Assembly (NCBI GenBank): GCA_002714815.1
Contig: PAYI01000014.1
Location: 3,537 to 19,824, forward strand
DNA length: 16,288 bases
DNA from: Flavobacteriaceae bacterium
GTDB taxonomy: Bacteria > Bacteroidota > Bacteroidia > Flavobacteriales > Flavobacteriaceae
Reading direction: 5' to 3'
Shown here: positions 8,791-15,473 of the stretch, piece after piece
Layout: each line of letters opens with the position of its first letter
Position numbering within the stretch: the stretch's first letter is position 1
The notes under the pieces: generated by a model
Told to the model about the DNA's origin: nothing
The model's input: only the letters and a program-made list of their open reading frames with translations
Databases searched by the model: none
Program-made: the position numbers and the translations under genes

Positions 8791-9603
8791 GTGGCAAAAT
8801 CCATAAAGGATCTTAAGAAAACATATTTTATTTTAAGTATAATTTTTTTATTCTTATTTACCAATATATGCCATTCACAATCGAGTCCTAGCAGCAATAA
8901 TTTTTTTATACGTGGGAATTTAAACATAAATAATAATGGTATTGATTGGGTCCCATTTTTTTCAAGGGATAAGCCTTCTCTAATTGCAAATTTTTCAATA
9001 GGAGGAGAAAGGCTTTCAGTAAGTCCTCTTATTAGATATGAGTTAGATGGATTTCAACCTTGGGGTTTTGATATTTGGTGGAATTATAAAATAAAGAAAT
9101 CAGGGAAATTTAATTTTTCACTGGGTGGTGTTTTCCCTGGAGTAGTAAATCAAAAAATTAGTGTAAGAAATTATGACCTGCCAACTTCTATTCTCCAACC
9201 ATGGGTTTCGGCAATAATTAAACCAAGTGTTTCTTATTTATTTGGTAAAAACTTTGGGATAAACCTCTCTTATTTCGAAATAATACCATTAAAGATTGTA
9301 AATACCAACCAACTCGAATCTGGCAGAGTAATTATTTTATCCCCCATGATAAAACCATTAACAATAAAAAACAAAATTTATATTAGATGGGAACCTTTAC
9401 TTTATTCTGTCCAAATTGAAGATACTAGAACAGGATTATTTTCTGCTCAAACATTAAATCTAGGGATTGTTAACTTTCCATTTTCAATAAGTTCAGTTAT
9501 GAATAAACCGATTGATTTTGGAGGCTTATCAGGTAAAAAATTTGATTGGAATATTGGAATTAATTATTCTTTTGAATTGAACTTAATCAAGAACACATTT
9601 TAA
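8791..9603 (+). CDS. predicted outer-membrane beta-barrel protein, unknown function
   Basis: This 270-residue product starts at a GTG directly after an in-frame TAA, and no in-frame ATG precedes the hydrophobic signal, so the GTG is the start. Residues 1-30 form a Sec signal peptide (Lys-rich, then YFILSIIFLFLF, likely cleavage after ICHS). The rest alternates polar and hydrophobic/aromatic residues in short strands, for example LSVSPLIRYEL, WGFDIWWNYKI, KFNFSLGGVF and FDWNIGINYSF, and the protein ends in phenylalanine, as many outer-membrane barrels do. No catalytic motif is seen and I do not recognise a family. It follows the GH3 gene by 62 bases and may be cotranscribed with it, suggesting a role at the outer membrane in the same glycan process (inference). 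It could instead be a periplasmic beta-rich protein. Confidence 0.72.
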   Translation: MAKSIKDLKKTYFILSIIFLFLFTNICHSQSSPSSNNFFIRGNLNINNNGIDWVPFFSRDKPSLIANFSIGGERLSVSPLIRYELDGFQPWGFDIWWNYKIKKSGKFNFSLGGVFPGVVNQKISVRNYDLPTSILQPWVSAIIKPSVSYLFGKNFGINLSYFEIIPLKIVNTNQLESGRVIILSPMIKPLTIKNKIYIRWEPLLYSVQIEDTRTGLFSAQTLNLGIVNFPFSISSVMNKPIDFGGLSGKKFDWNIGINYSFELNLIKNTF

Positions 9604-9628
9604 TTTTCATATACATTTACATTGAAAA
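9604..9628. terminator. possible bidirectional hairpin between convergent genes
   Basis: TTTTCA (9604-9609) and TGAAAA (9623-9628) form a 6-bp stem around a 13-base loop, placed exactly in the 32-base gap between two converging stop codons. The position fits a shared terminator, but the stem is short and AT-rich, so the call rests mainly on placement. Confidence 0.28.
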
Positions 9629-9635
9629 ATTTAAC

Positions 9636-12344
9636 TTATAATCTGTAAATAAATCGAAAAGTAATAAATCTAGGTTGTATAAAAGTAGTCGCATTAAATA
9701 CGGAAATAGTGTTAGCATTATTACGGACTTGCGAGCTTATGTTTAAAATATTTGTTGCTTTTGCCTCATATTCCCATTTAGAATCTTTATTCTTTCTATA
9801 TAAGATGGAAGCATTCCAAATTTGAAAAGACTGTAAGTTGGATCCTACCTGCTCTTGAACAGTATAGCTGTAGTCTGATTTTAAGGTAATTTTTTTTGCG
9901 ATGTAAGCATCAAAATTTACAGATGGGGCTCTTGTAATAAATTTTGTTTCTCGCTCGCCTTGAATATTATTAGAAATACTGTATCTATAACGAATACTGA
10001 AATTAGGAGCAACTAGAAAATTAGTTCGAATTCCTGGAGTGTAAACTTGGGTAAAACCTTCATTTAAAGATTGCCTTCTTTGAATAAACTGATTAATTTT
10101 ACTGTAATTGAAGTAAGAATTTAAACTTGCCCTTATCTTTCCAAATGTCCTTTGGATACGACCAAAAACATTTAAATTCTCATCAGCAAAATTAGAATTG
10201 AAATAGGAAGTGGTTCTTATTACACTTTCAAAATCTGTGAGACCTCGGATTTGATCAATATTTTTTGTATAAGCGGCTCTTGCAAATACATTAGTGTAAT
10301 TAAACAAATTAAAACTACTATATCGTAAACTCAAGTTATGAGAAAGTGCGTTTTGTAAATCAGGCTCACCAAATTGCAAATTATTATAGCTATTAAAAAC
10401 TAGACCTCTAGCTAATCTTGTCACATCTGTAAATTGATTTTTCATATTGTAATTAAAGGTTAAAGATTCACCTTTTTTTAACTGAATACGAGTTTCGAAA
10501 TCAGGTAATATCTTGAGAAAATTATCTTCCACTTGAATTCCTAATTGGATATTTTTATTTCCATAGGCATGAGATGAAAAGCCAGGCGTAAAGGTGAATT
10601 TCCCAGTCCTAAAGCGATAATGGACACCAAGGTAAATATCTCTGAAGTTATACTCTACATCATTACTTGTTAGGCCACTATTAAAAATGGGTTCAGGTTG
10701 AAATTCAATATCATTCTCCAAAAATTGAAAAAAAGAAGAATCAAATTGTTGTTGACTTATAATGGTCCCAAGTGTGAAATTTATATTACTTTTTGTTCCA
10801 ATCAAATAGTAGTAATCTAATTTAGAATCAAGTTGATTAGATTTAATATTTCTGTTTTGAACAAAACTATAATTTGCTAATGAACTGTCGAGGCCAACAG
10901 CTAAAGCTGTTGAATCAAAAGGATCAAAACCCTCTGGATTGTTTTCAAGTAATGCATTATAAAATGGATCCTCAATTTTTATTACACTTTGGGATTCAAA
11001 AGCAAAAATATTTTTTTCGTTTAATGTATAGTAATAACTTAAATTTTGATTGATGTTGAATGGGGTTACTTCTTCACGTTGAATTGTTTCCCCAAGCACT
11101 GAAGAAATATTGTTTTTCTCTTGTGAATCTTTTGAAACTCTTGCTAATACGTCGTAGTCTATTTGATTTCTGAAGTCAGGTTTATAAGAGGCACTTAGTT
11201 TAATTAAATTCTGTCTTGAAGATTCTATGTTGGTTTGTTCAGTGTCTTCATCTGGAATTCCTAGGTCTGTATTAGTATAGCGGATAGCACTAATCTCTTT
11301 GGAGTTAATTAGACTTTTATTAAAAATGAAAAAACCACTCAAATCAAGGGTTTTTTTAGGAGAGTAACTAAAATTTGCTGAGGCCAAATTATTCTCAATA
11401 CTTTGAGCATTTCTTTGGTTAGTTAAAAAGTTTAAACTATTATCTCCAAGGTCTATACTAGTTCCACTTCTTCCACTTGGTGCATTAAAACCGCCTCCAA
11501 AACCTCTAATATCTCTTCTTGTTAAAGCAACTTCACCTATGTTATTAAGGTCACTAATAATATTAATACTATACTTTGGATTGTAATAAAAAAGTTTCGG
11601 TTGTAATAGGTAAAGATTTTCATTTGGAGCATTTCCTAAACCGCCTGTTATGTTTCCAAACCAAAAACTTTCTTTTCCTTGTTTTAATTTAATGTTAATG
11701 GCAAAATTATCTTGATTATTACGTACTCCACTCAATTGGCCAACTTCGGAATAATTTCTAAGTACTTGAATTTTATCTACTGCACTAGAGGGGATATTCT
11801 TAGTTCCTACTTTTGTGTCTCCATCAAAAAAATCCTTTCCATTAACCATTAGTTTGTTTACTACTTTACCTTCAACTTCTATTTGTCCATTATCATTAAT
11901 CTCTACACCTGGCAATTTATCAATTATATCTTCTAATTTTCTCTCAGAACCATTTTTAAAAGAATCTGCATTGTAAATTAAAGTATCTCCTCGAACCACA
12001 ACAGGCATAGTAACTACAACTTCATCTAAAACAACATTGGCTCTTAAAATATAGTTTTTTACAATATCCGTTTTTTGAGTTTCTAGTGTATCATTAACAG
12101 TAATTAGTCCAATTGAGCTAACTTGGATTTTATAACCTGTATTTTCTTTAAGATTTAATTCATATTTTCCTTTTTGATTAGATAGTGCATAATTTTCAAG
12201 ACCGTTAGTTAATTTATTAATTGCAACAATACTTGCGGATTCAAGAGGAGCATTGAGGCTGTCAACTATAATGCCTTCCATTTTAATTTGACTATGAGTA
12301 TACAAACCAATTAGGGAAAGAATAAATATAAATATGTGTTTCAT
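9636..12344 (-). CDS. outer-membrane beta-barrel protein with carboxypeptidase-regulatory-like and plug-like domains (TonB-dependent receptor-like)
   Basis: The reading frame can be extended to a TTG at 12362, but the ATG at 12344 starts an immediate signal peptide (MKHIFIFILSLIGLYTHSQ), so I call 902 residues. Residues about 22-82 form a CarboxypepD_reg-like beta-sandwich (MEGIIVDSLNAPLESASI, KGKYELNL, YKIQVSSIGL). A plug-like domain follows: LDEVVVTMP, EDIIDKLPGVEI, VNGKDFF and SAVDKIQVLRNYSE. From about residue 210 to the end the sequence is a large beta-barrel with a typical terminal strand (FITFRFIYRL). This is the outer membrane beta-barrel family common in Bacteroidota, not a SusC protein: the SusC-specific N-terminal signature is missing and no SusD gene follows. 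The stop codon of the GLPGLI gene lies 28 bases upstream of the ATG, so the two are probably one operon. Ligand is unknown; roles in uptake or secretion of an unknown partner are both possible. Confidence 0.9.
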   Translation of the reverse strand: MKHIFIFILSLIGLYTHSQIKMEGIIVDSLNAPLESASIVAINKLTNGLENYALSNQKGKYELNLKENTGYKIQVSSIGLITVNDTLETQKTDIVKNYILRANVVLDEVVVTMPVVVRGDTLIYNADSFKNGSERKLEDIIDKLPGVEINDNGQIEVEGKVVNKLMVNGKDFFDGDTKVGTKNIPSSAVDKIQVLRNYSEVGQLSGVRNNQDNFAINIKLKQGKESFWFGNITGGLGNAPNENLYLLQPKLFYYNPKYSINIISDLNNIGEVALTRRDIRGFGGGFNAPSGRSGTSIDLGDNSLNFLTNQRNAQSIENNLASANFSYSPKKTLDLSGFFIFNKSLINSKEISAIRYTNTDLGIPDEDTEQTNIESSRQNLIKLSASYKPDFRNQIDYDVLARVSKDSQEKNNISSVLGETIQREEVTPFNINQNLSYYYTLNEKNIFAFESQSVIKIEDPFYNALLENNPEGFDPFDSTALAVGLDSSLANYSFVQNRNIKSNQLDSKLDYYYLIGTKSNINFTLGTIISQQQFDSSFFQFLENDIEFQPEPIFNSGLTSNDVEYNFRDIYLGVHYRFRTGKFTFTPGFSSHAYGNKNIQLGIQVEDNFLKILPDFETRIQLKKGESLTFNYNMKNQFTDVTRLARGLVFNSYNNLQFGEPDLQNALSHNLSLRYSSFNLFNYTNVFARAAYTKNIDQIRGLTDFESVIRTTSYFNSNFADENLNVFGRIQRTFGKIRASLNSYFNYSKINQFIQRRQSLNEGFTQVYTPGIRTNFLVAPNFSIRYRYSISNNIQGERETKFITRAPSVNFDAYIAKKITLKSDYSYTVQEQVGSNLQSFQIWNASILYRKNKDSKWEYEAKATNILNISSQVRNNANTISVFNATTFIQPRFITFRFIYRL

Positions 12345-12372
12345 TTGATTGTAATAGATCAAAATGATTGGA

Positions 12373-13185
12373 TTAGCCCCTTCTTCTACCTCTATTATTT
12401 CTCATCTCAAGCATTTTGCTTTTAATTGTCTTGTTATAATCTAGTTTATTAATTTCCTTTCCCTTTTCTGGAATCTTAATTTCTATTACATTAGAAGGGT
12501 TAATTACTAACTGAGAACATAGCATAGTTGTGTTACCCGCACTAACTTCAAGTATAAGGCCAGGTAGTCCCCAGTATTCAGCGGGACCCTGTTGAATTGG
12601 TATTTGAAGAGTATACCAAGCTTCAATGGCTGTTAATTTAATTTCTTGATTTTCAACTTCATTTAAATCACCCCAAGAAAAATTAAACCATCCTAGTTCA
12701 TTTGTTGGAGCAACAGCAGTGGCTTTGAAACATAAATAGTCTCCGATTTGTTTTGATTCAGATTCCATTTTCCATTCTAATGTTTGTAATTCATCTTTCA
12801 CTAGAAATTTCTTGCCATAGAACTCTTGAACTTGAACCAGTCTATTTTCATTAACATTTTTGTATTGTTTACCTCTTGAGAAGTTACTTCCCCAAGAATC
12901 AGTTGCCCCAGAAATAGCGTCAACTTTTTCCTCTTCATAAAATAAAGACTCAAATTTATTAAAAGTTAGGATGTATGTTTTTTCTAACCTATTTTTCAGT
13001 CTATTTTTTATTTGTTTTTTTTGAGCTTCACTCATCCGCGCTCCCCAAGCTCCTAATTCCATTTTTGATTTCGAAAAATAATAAGCTTTTCCTTGAAATT
13101 CTTGTGCTGTTTCAAATTCATTATTATTTTCAAAAAATGAAAAAAACAGAATAAATAAGGGAGTAAATATAAAATTTAAAATCAT
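12373..13185 (-). CDS. GLPGLI family exported protein
   Basis: The open frame reaches a TTG at 13224, but that codon lies inside a perfect TAnnTTTG promoter element (13222-13229), so I use the ATG at 13185, giving 270 residues. The N-terminus (MILNFIFTPLFILFFSFF) is a signal peptide or membrane anchor. The name-giving GLPGLI motif is at residues 206-211, in the context GPAEYWGLPGLILEV, with the family's usual W...Q(G)P..Y spacing before it. Length fits the family, which is exported and almost confined to Bacteroidota. The C-terminus is very basic (NNRGRRRG). Its function is unknown. GLPGLI genes commonly sit beside an outer-membrane beta-barrel gene with a carboxypeptidase-regulatory-like domain, exactly as here (28-base gap, GLPGLI first), so the two probably act together in the envelope. 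Confidence 0.92.
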   Translation of the reverse strand: MILNFIFTPLFILFFSFFENNNEFETAQEFQGKAYYFSKSKMELGAWGARMSEAQKKQIKNRLKNRLEKTYILTFNKFESLFYEEEKVDAISGATDSWGSNFSRGKQYKNVNENRLVQVQEFYGKKFLVKDELQTLEWKMESESKQIGDYLCFKATAVAPTNELGWFNFSWGDLNEVENQEIKLTAIEAWYTLQIPIQQGPAEYWGLPGLILEVSAGNTTMLCSQLVINPSNVIEIKIPEKGKEINKLDYNKTIKSKMLEMRNNRGRRRG

Positions 13186-13221
13186 AAATCTATTTTGTTG
13201 GGAAAGTAGTGAATATTTAAA

Positions 13222-13229
13222 CAAAAGTA
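13222..13229 (-). promoter_or_regulatory. perfect Bacteroidota -7 element for the GLPGLI / barrel operon
   Basis: On the minus strand this reads TACTTTTG, an exact match to TAnnTTTG. A start of transcription about 7 bases downstream would leave a leader of about 30 bases before the ATG at 13185. No TTG lies 17-23 bases upstream, where the sequence is almost only A and T, so the -33 half is poor and the call remains moderate. Confidence 0.45.
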
Positions 13230-13269
13230 TCTTTTGATATTTTATTTTAAAAAATTTTAATTTTTTTTG

Positions 13270-13311
13270 AGATTTAGAAAAGTATTATGTATCCAGTAAT
13301 CTTCTAAATCT
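13270..13311. repeat. 10-bp perfect inverted repeat in a divergent promoter region
   Basis: AGATTTAGAA (13270-13279) and TTCTAAATCT (13302-13311) are exact reverse complements separated by 22 bases, with a further ATTA/TAAT match inside. It lies between the divergent GLPGLI operon and serine hydrolase gene. The half-site centres are about three helical turns apart (32 bases), compatible with a looped or dimeric operator; a stem-loop in a leader RNA is the alternative. Which gene it serves is not known. Confidence 0.4.
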
Positions 13312-13342
13312 TTTCTTGAAAATTTTCAGATATAAATGATAA

Positions 13343-13371
13343 TTGGAAGTGTGGTCTAATCTCTATATCTT
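13343..13371 (+). promoter_or_regulatory. weak promoter candidate for the serine hydrolase gene
   Basis: TTG at 13343-13345 is followed after 18 bases by TATATCTT (13364-13371), an imperfect TAnnTTTG. The spacing is right for a Bacteroidota promoter and the distance to the ATG at 13403 is reasonable, but the -7 match is only partial. Confidence 0.25.
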
Positions 13372-13402
13372 ACAAATATTATATAGAACACAATTATTTT
13401 AA

Positions 13403-14683
13403 ATGAAAAAAACAGTTTCAATTTTGGTTATTATCCTATTTATAGGATGTCAAAAAACAAATGATATTAATAAAATATCCATTGCATTTGATACTGATAA
13501 ACTTAATCAAATTGAAAGTTTGATTAATACTGCGATTAGCAAAAATGAAATTCCAGGTGCTGTTTTGCTCATTGCTAAAGAAAATAAAATTGTATTAAAT
13601 AAAGCTTTTGGTATAAAAAACCCAAATAATGGGGAAAAATATAAAGTGGATGATATATTTAGAATAGCTTCTATGACAAAAGCAATTACATCTCTCGGCA
13701 TACTTAAATTATGGGAAAGAGGTCTTATAGGTCTAGATGAACCAATTGAAAAATATATTCCTGAATTTAAAGGTGTTGGTGTTTTAAATAAATTTAACCC
13801 AACAGATTCTACTTTCACAACGAAGATCTCTCGAAAGAAGATTACAATAAGAAATTTAATAACACATACCTCAGGATTGGGTTATGGATTTATTGATGGG
13901 GACTCATCAATTAGGTCAGCATTTTTCAAAGAAAAAAATAAATTTATGCCCTACGGTGTACTTGGTTTTTCAGATGAAGATGTTTCAATTGGAGAAGCAA
14001 TTAAAAAAATGGCAAAGATGCCTCTTCATCATAATCCAGGGGAAAAATACACATATTCTATTGGAATTGATGTTTTAGGTTATTTAATTGAAATTATATC
14101 AGGTCAAACTTTGGCAGAATTTTTAAAGAAAGAGATTTTTATCCCATTAGAAATGAAAGACACATTTTTTTATTTACCAGATGAAAAAAAAGACAGACTA
14201 GTCCCAGTGTTAACTAAAAAAGAAGATAAATGGGTTATTTTTAATGATTCCAGATTTAATGTCAATTATCCAATTGAGGGAGCAAGAAAATTCTATTCAG
14301 GAGGAGCTGGCCTGTCCAGTACTGTAGAAGATTATTTTAAGTTTTTATCGATATTTTTAAATAATGGTAAATACAAAAACAAACAAATAATTAGTCTCCC
14401 TACAAATGATTTAATTAAAAGAGATCAATTAGAAAAAATTACAAGAAACCCTAATTTAGATTTAGGACATGGCCTAATTTCAGGAATCACTAGACAAAAG
14501 GATTTTTTAAATGGAGCTACTGGAGGAGAAGGGACAATTTTTTGGGGAGGTTACTTTAATACAGCTTATTTTTCAGATTCAAAATATGGGATTATTGGAA
14601 TTATTTACAAACAAACTCAAGAAATCAGTGAATCCACTTCTGAAAAGTTTAGACAAATTATATATGGATCATTAAAAAATTGA
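13403..14683 (+). CDS. serine hydrolase of the beta-lactamase / class C-like family (lipoprotein)
   Basis: The 426-residue product is a serine hydrolase of the beta-lactamase fold, probably an esterase or a peptidase-like enzyme rather than a drug-resistance determinant. Residues 1-16 form a lipoprotein signal with lipobox FIG-C16, placing it in the periplasm or outer membrane. The catalytic SxxK motif is S90-M-T-K93 in IASMTKAITS, followed by HTSGLGYGF. The second motif, YTYSIGIDVLGYLIE, has Y218 as the likely general base, with isoleucine where class C beta-lactamases have asparagine; this is typical of EstB-like family VIII esterases. GGAGLSSTVEDYFKF and a late FWGGYFNTAYF block fit the same group. 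Length is normal. Its role next to the sugar genes could be deacetylation of a glycan substrate, which is inference only. It precedes the HUMPS gene by 85 bases. Confidence 0.9.
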   Translation: MKKTVSILVIILFIGCQKTNDINKISIAFDTDKLNQIESLINTAISKNEIPGAVLLIAKENKIVLNKAFGIKNPNNGEKYKVDDIFRIASMTKAITSLGILKLWERGLIGLDEPIEKYIPEFKGVGVLNKFNPTDSTFTTKISRKKITIRNLITHTSGLGYGFIDGDSSIRSAFFKEKNKFMPYGVLGFSDEDVSIGEAIKKMAKMPLHHNPGEKYTYSIGIDVLGYLIEIISGQTLAEFLKKEIFIPLEMKDTFFYLPDEKKDRLVPVLTKKEDKWVIFNDSRFNVNYPIEGARKFYSGGAGLSSTVEDYFKFLSIFLNNGKYKNKQIISLPTNDLIKRDQLEKITRNPNLDLGHGLISGITRQKDFLNGATGGEGTIFWGGYFNTAYFSDSKYGIIGIIYKQTQEISESTSEKFRQIIYGSLKN

Positions 14684-14729
14684 ACTTTTAATTAAAAATT
14701 TCAAATAACTTAGTTTAAAATAAATGAAT

Positions 14730-14754
14730 AAAATATTGATGCTCTTAATATTTT
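14730..14754 (+). terminator. AT-only hairpin between serine hydrolase and HUMPS genes
   Basis: AAAATATT (14730-14737) and AATATTTT (14747-14754) form a perfect 8-bp stem with a 9-base loop, ending in a T-run. It could weakly terminate the upstream transcript. All stem pairs are A-T, and such repeats are frequent by chance in DNA of this composition. Confidence 0.25.
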
Positions 14755-14768
14755 CAAATAATTAACAA

Positions 14769-15473
14769 ATGAATCCATTAGTTCAAATTTCTCTTGACCT
14801 TACAAATATTGACGAAGCCCTAGAGACAGCTTCAATGGCAATACGAGCTGGGGTTGATTGGTTAGAAGCCGGCACTCCATTAATTCTTGCTGAAGGACTT
14901 CATGGAATAAGAAAATTAAAAGAATCATTTCCTGGTATTCCAATTGTAGCGGATTTAAAAACTATGGACGGAGGCTATCTTGAAGCAGAAATGATGGCAA
15001 ATGCAGGAGCAACACATGTTGTTGTCATGGCTCGTGCACATCCAGAAACAATTAAGTGTGTGGTTAAAGCTGGGAAAGATTTTGGAATTAAAGTTATGGG
15101 AGATAATATGGTTAGCGATAATATGATTGATGGAGCTAAATTACTTGAAGATTTAGGATGTGATTACATAATTCACCATATAGGTTATGATGAGAGAAGA
15201 GGAATTATGGAATCAGGAGAAAAAACACCAAGTCCACTAGATGAGTTACTAGAAATTGTAAAAGCAGTAGAAATTCCAGTTCAAGCTGTCGGAGGACTTT
15301 CATTAGAAGATGCCATTAAATGTCCTCAATATGGTGCACCTCTAGTAGTTCTTGGGGCACCTCTAGTTATAGATGCAGACTCTTTTAAAACAGCAGATGG
15401 AAATTTAGAGTCTTCTTTAAAAAAAATATGTGATGCAATTCATTCTCAAAAAGTATTTAATCCAAATAAATAA
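14769..15473 (+). CDS. HUMPS-family enzyme: 3-hexulose-6-phosphate synthase / 3-keto-L-gulonate-6-phosphate decarboxylase-like
   Basis: The 234-residue product is a cytoplasmic (beta/alpha)8 enzyme of the orotidine-phosphate decarboxylase superfamily that either condenses formaldehyde with ribulose 5-phosphate or decarboxylates a 3-keto sugar-acid phosphate. Visible active-site residues are D10, E33 in LEAGTP, and the family DxKxxD motif as D62, K64, D67 in VADLKTMDGG. H136 lies in IIHHIGYDERRG; the H-x-G-x-D pattern looks closer to HPS than to the H-R-S-x-D type of UlaD (judged from memory). VQAVGGLS and LGAPLV form the phosphate-binding loops near the C-terminus. Length is normal for a single-domain enzyme; there is no fused 6-phospho-3-hexuloisomerase and no such gene in view. 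A dehydrogenase gene follows with zero spacing, so a dehydrogenation plus decarboxylation (or aldol) pathway for a released sugar acid is plausible. The exact reaction is unresolved. Confidence 0.88.
   Translation: MNPLVQISLDLTNIDEALETASMAIRAGVDWLEAGTPLILAEGLHGIRKLKESFPGIPIVADLKTMDGGYLEAEMMANAGATHVVVMARAHPETIKCVVKAGKDFGIKVMGDNMVSDNMIDGAKLLEDLGCDYIIHHIGYDERRGIMESGEKTPSPLDELLEIVKAVEIPVQAVGGLSLEDAIKCPQYGAPLVVLGAPLVIDADSFKTADGNLESSLKKICDAIHSQKVFNPNK

Noticed and set aside
9636..12344. SusC-type transporter
   Set aside because: The gene encodes the smaller outer membrane beta-barrel family type; no SusD follows and the SusC N-terminal signature is not seen.
12345..12362. Extension of the barrel protein by six residues to a TTG start
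   Set aside because: The ATG at 12344 is followed at once by a standard signal peptide; the extra residues would put an unneeded leader before it.
13186..13224. Extension of the GLPGLI protein to a TTG start
   Set aside because: The TTG lies within an exact TAnnTTTG promoter element, and the ATG at 13185 starts directly with a hydrophobic signal.
13403..14683. Antibiotic-resistance class C beta-lactamase
   Set aside because: The tyrosine motif lacks the Asn of class C enzymes and the flanking blocks fit family VIII esterase-like hydrolases; it is also a lipoprotein in a sugar-gene context.
14724..14765. Thirteen-codon open frame (MNKILMLLIFSNN) before the HUMPS gene, possible leader peptide
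   Set aside because: It overlaps an AT-only hairpin, but there is no ribosome site, no alternative pairing that I can see, and such tiny frames are common by chance.
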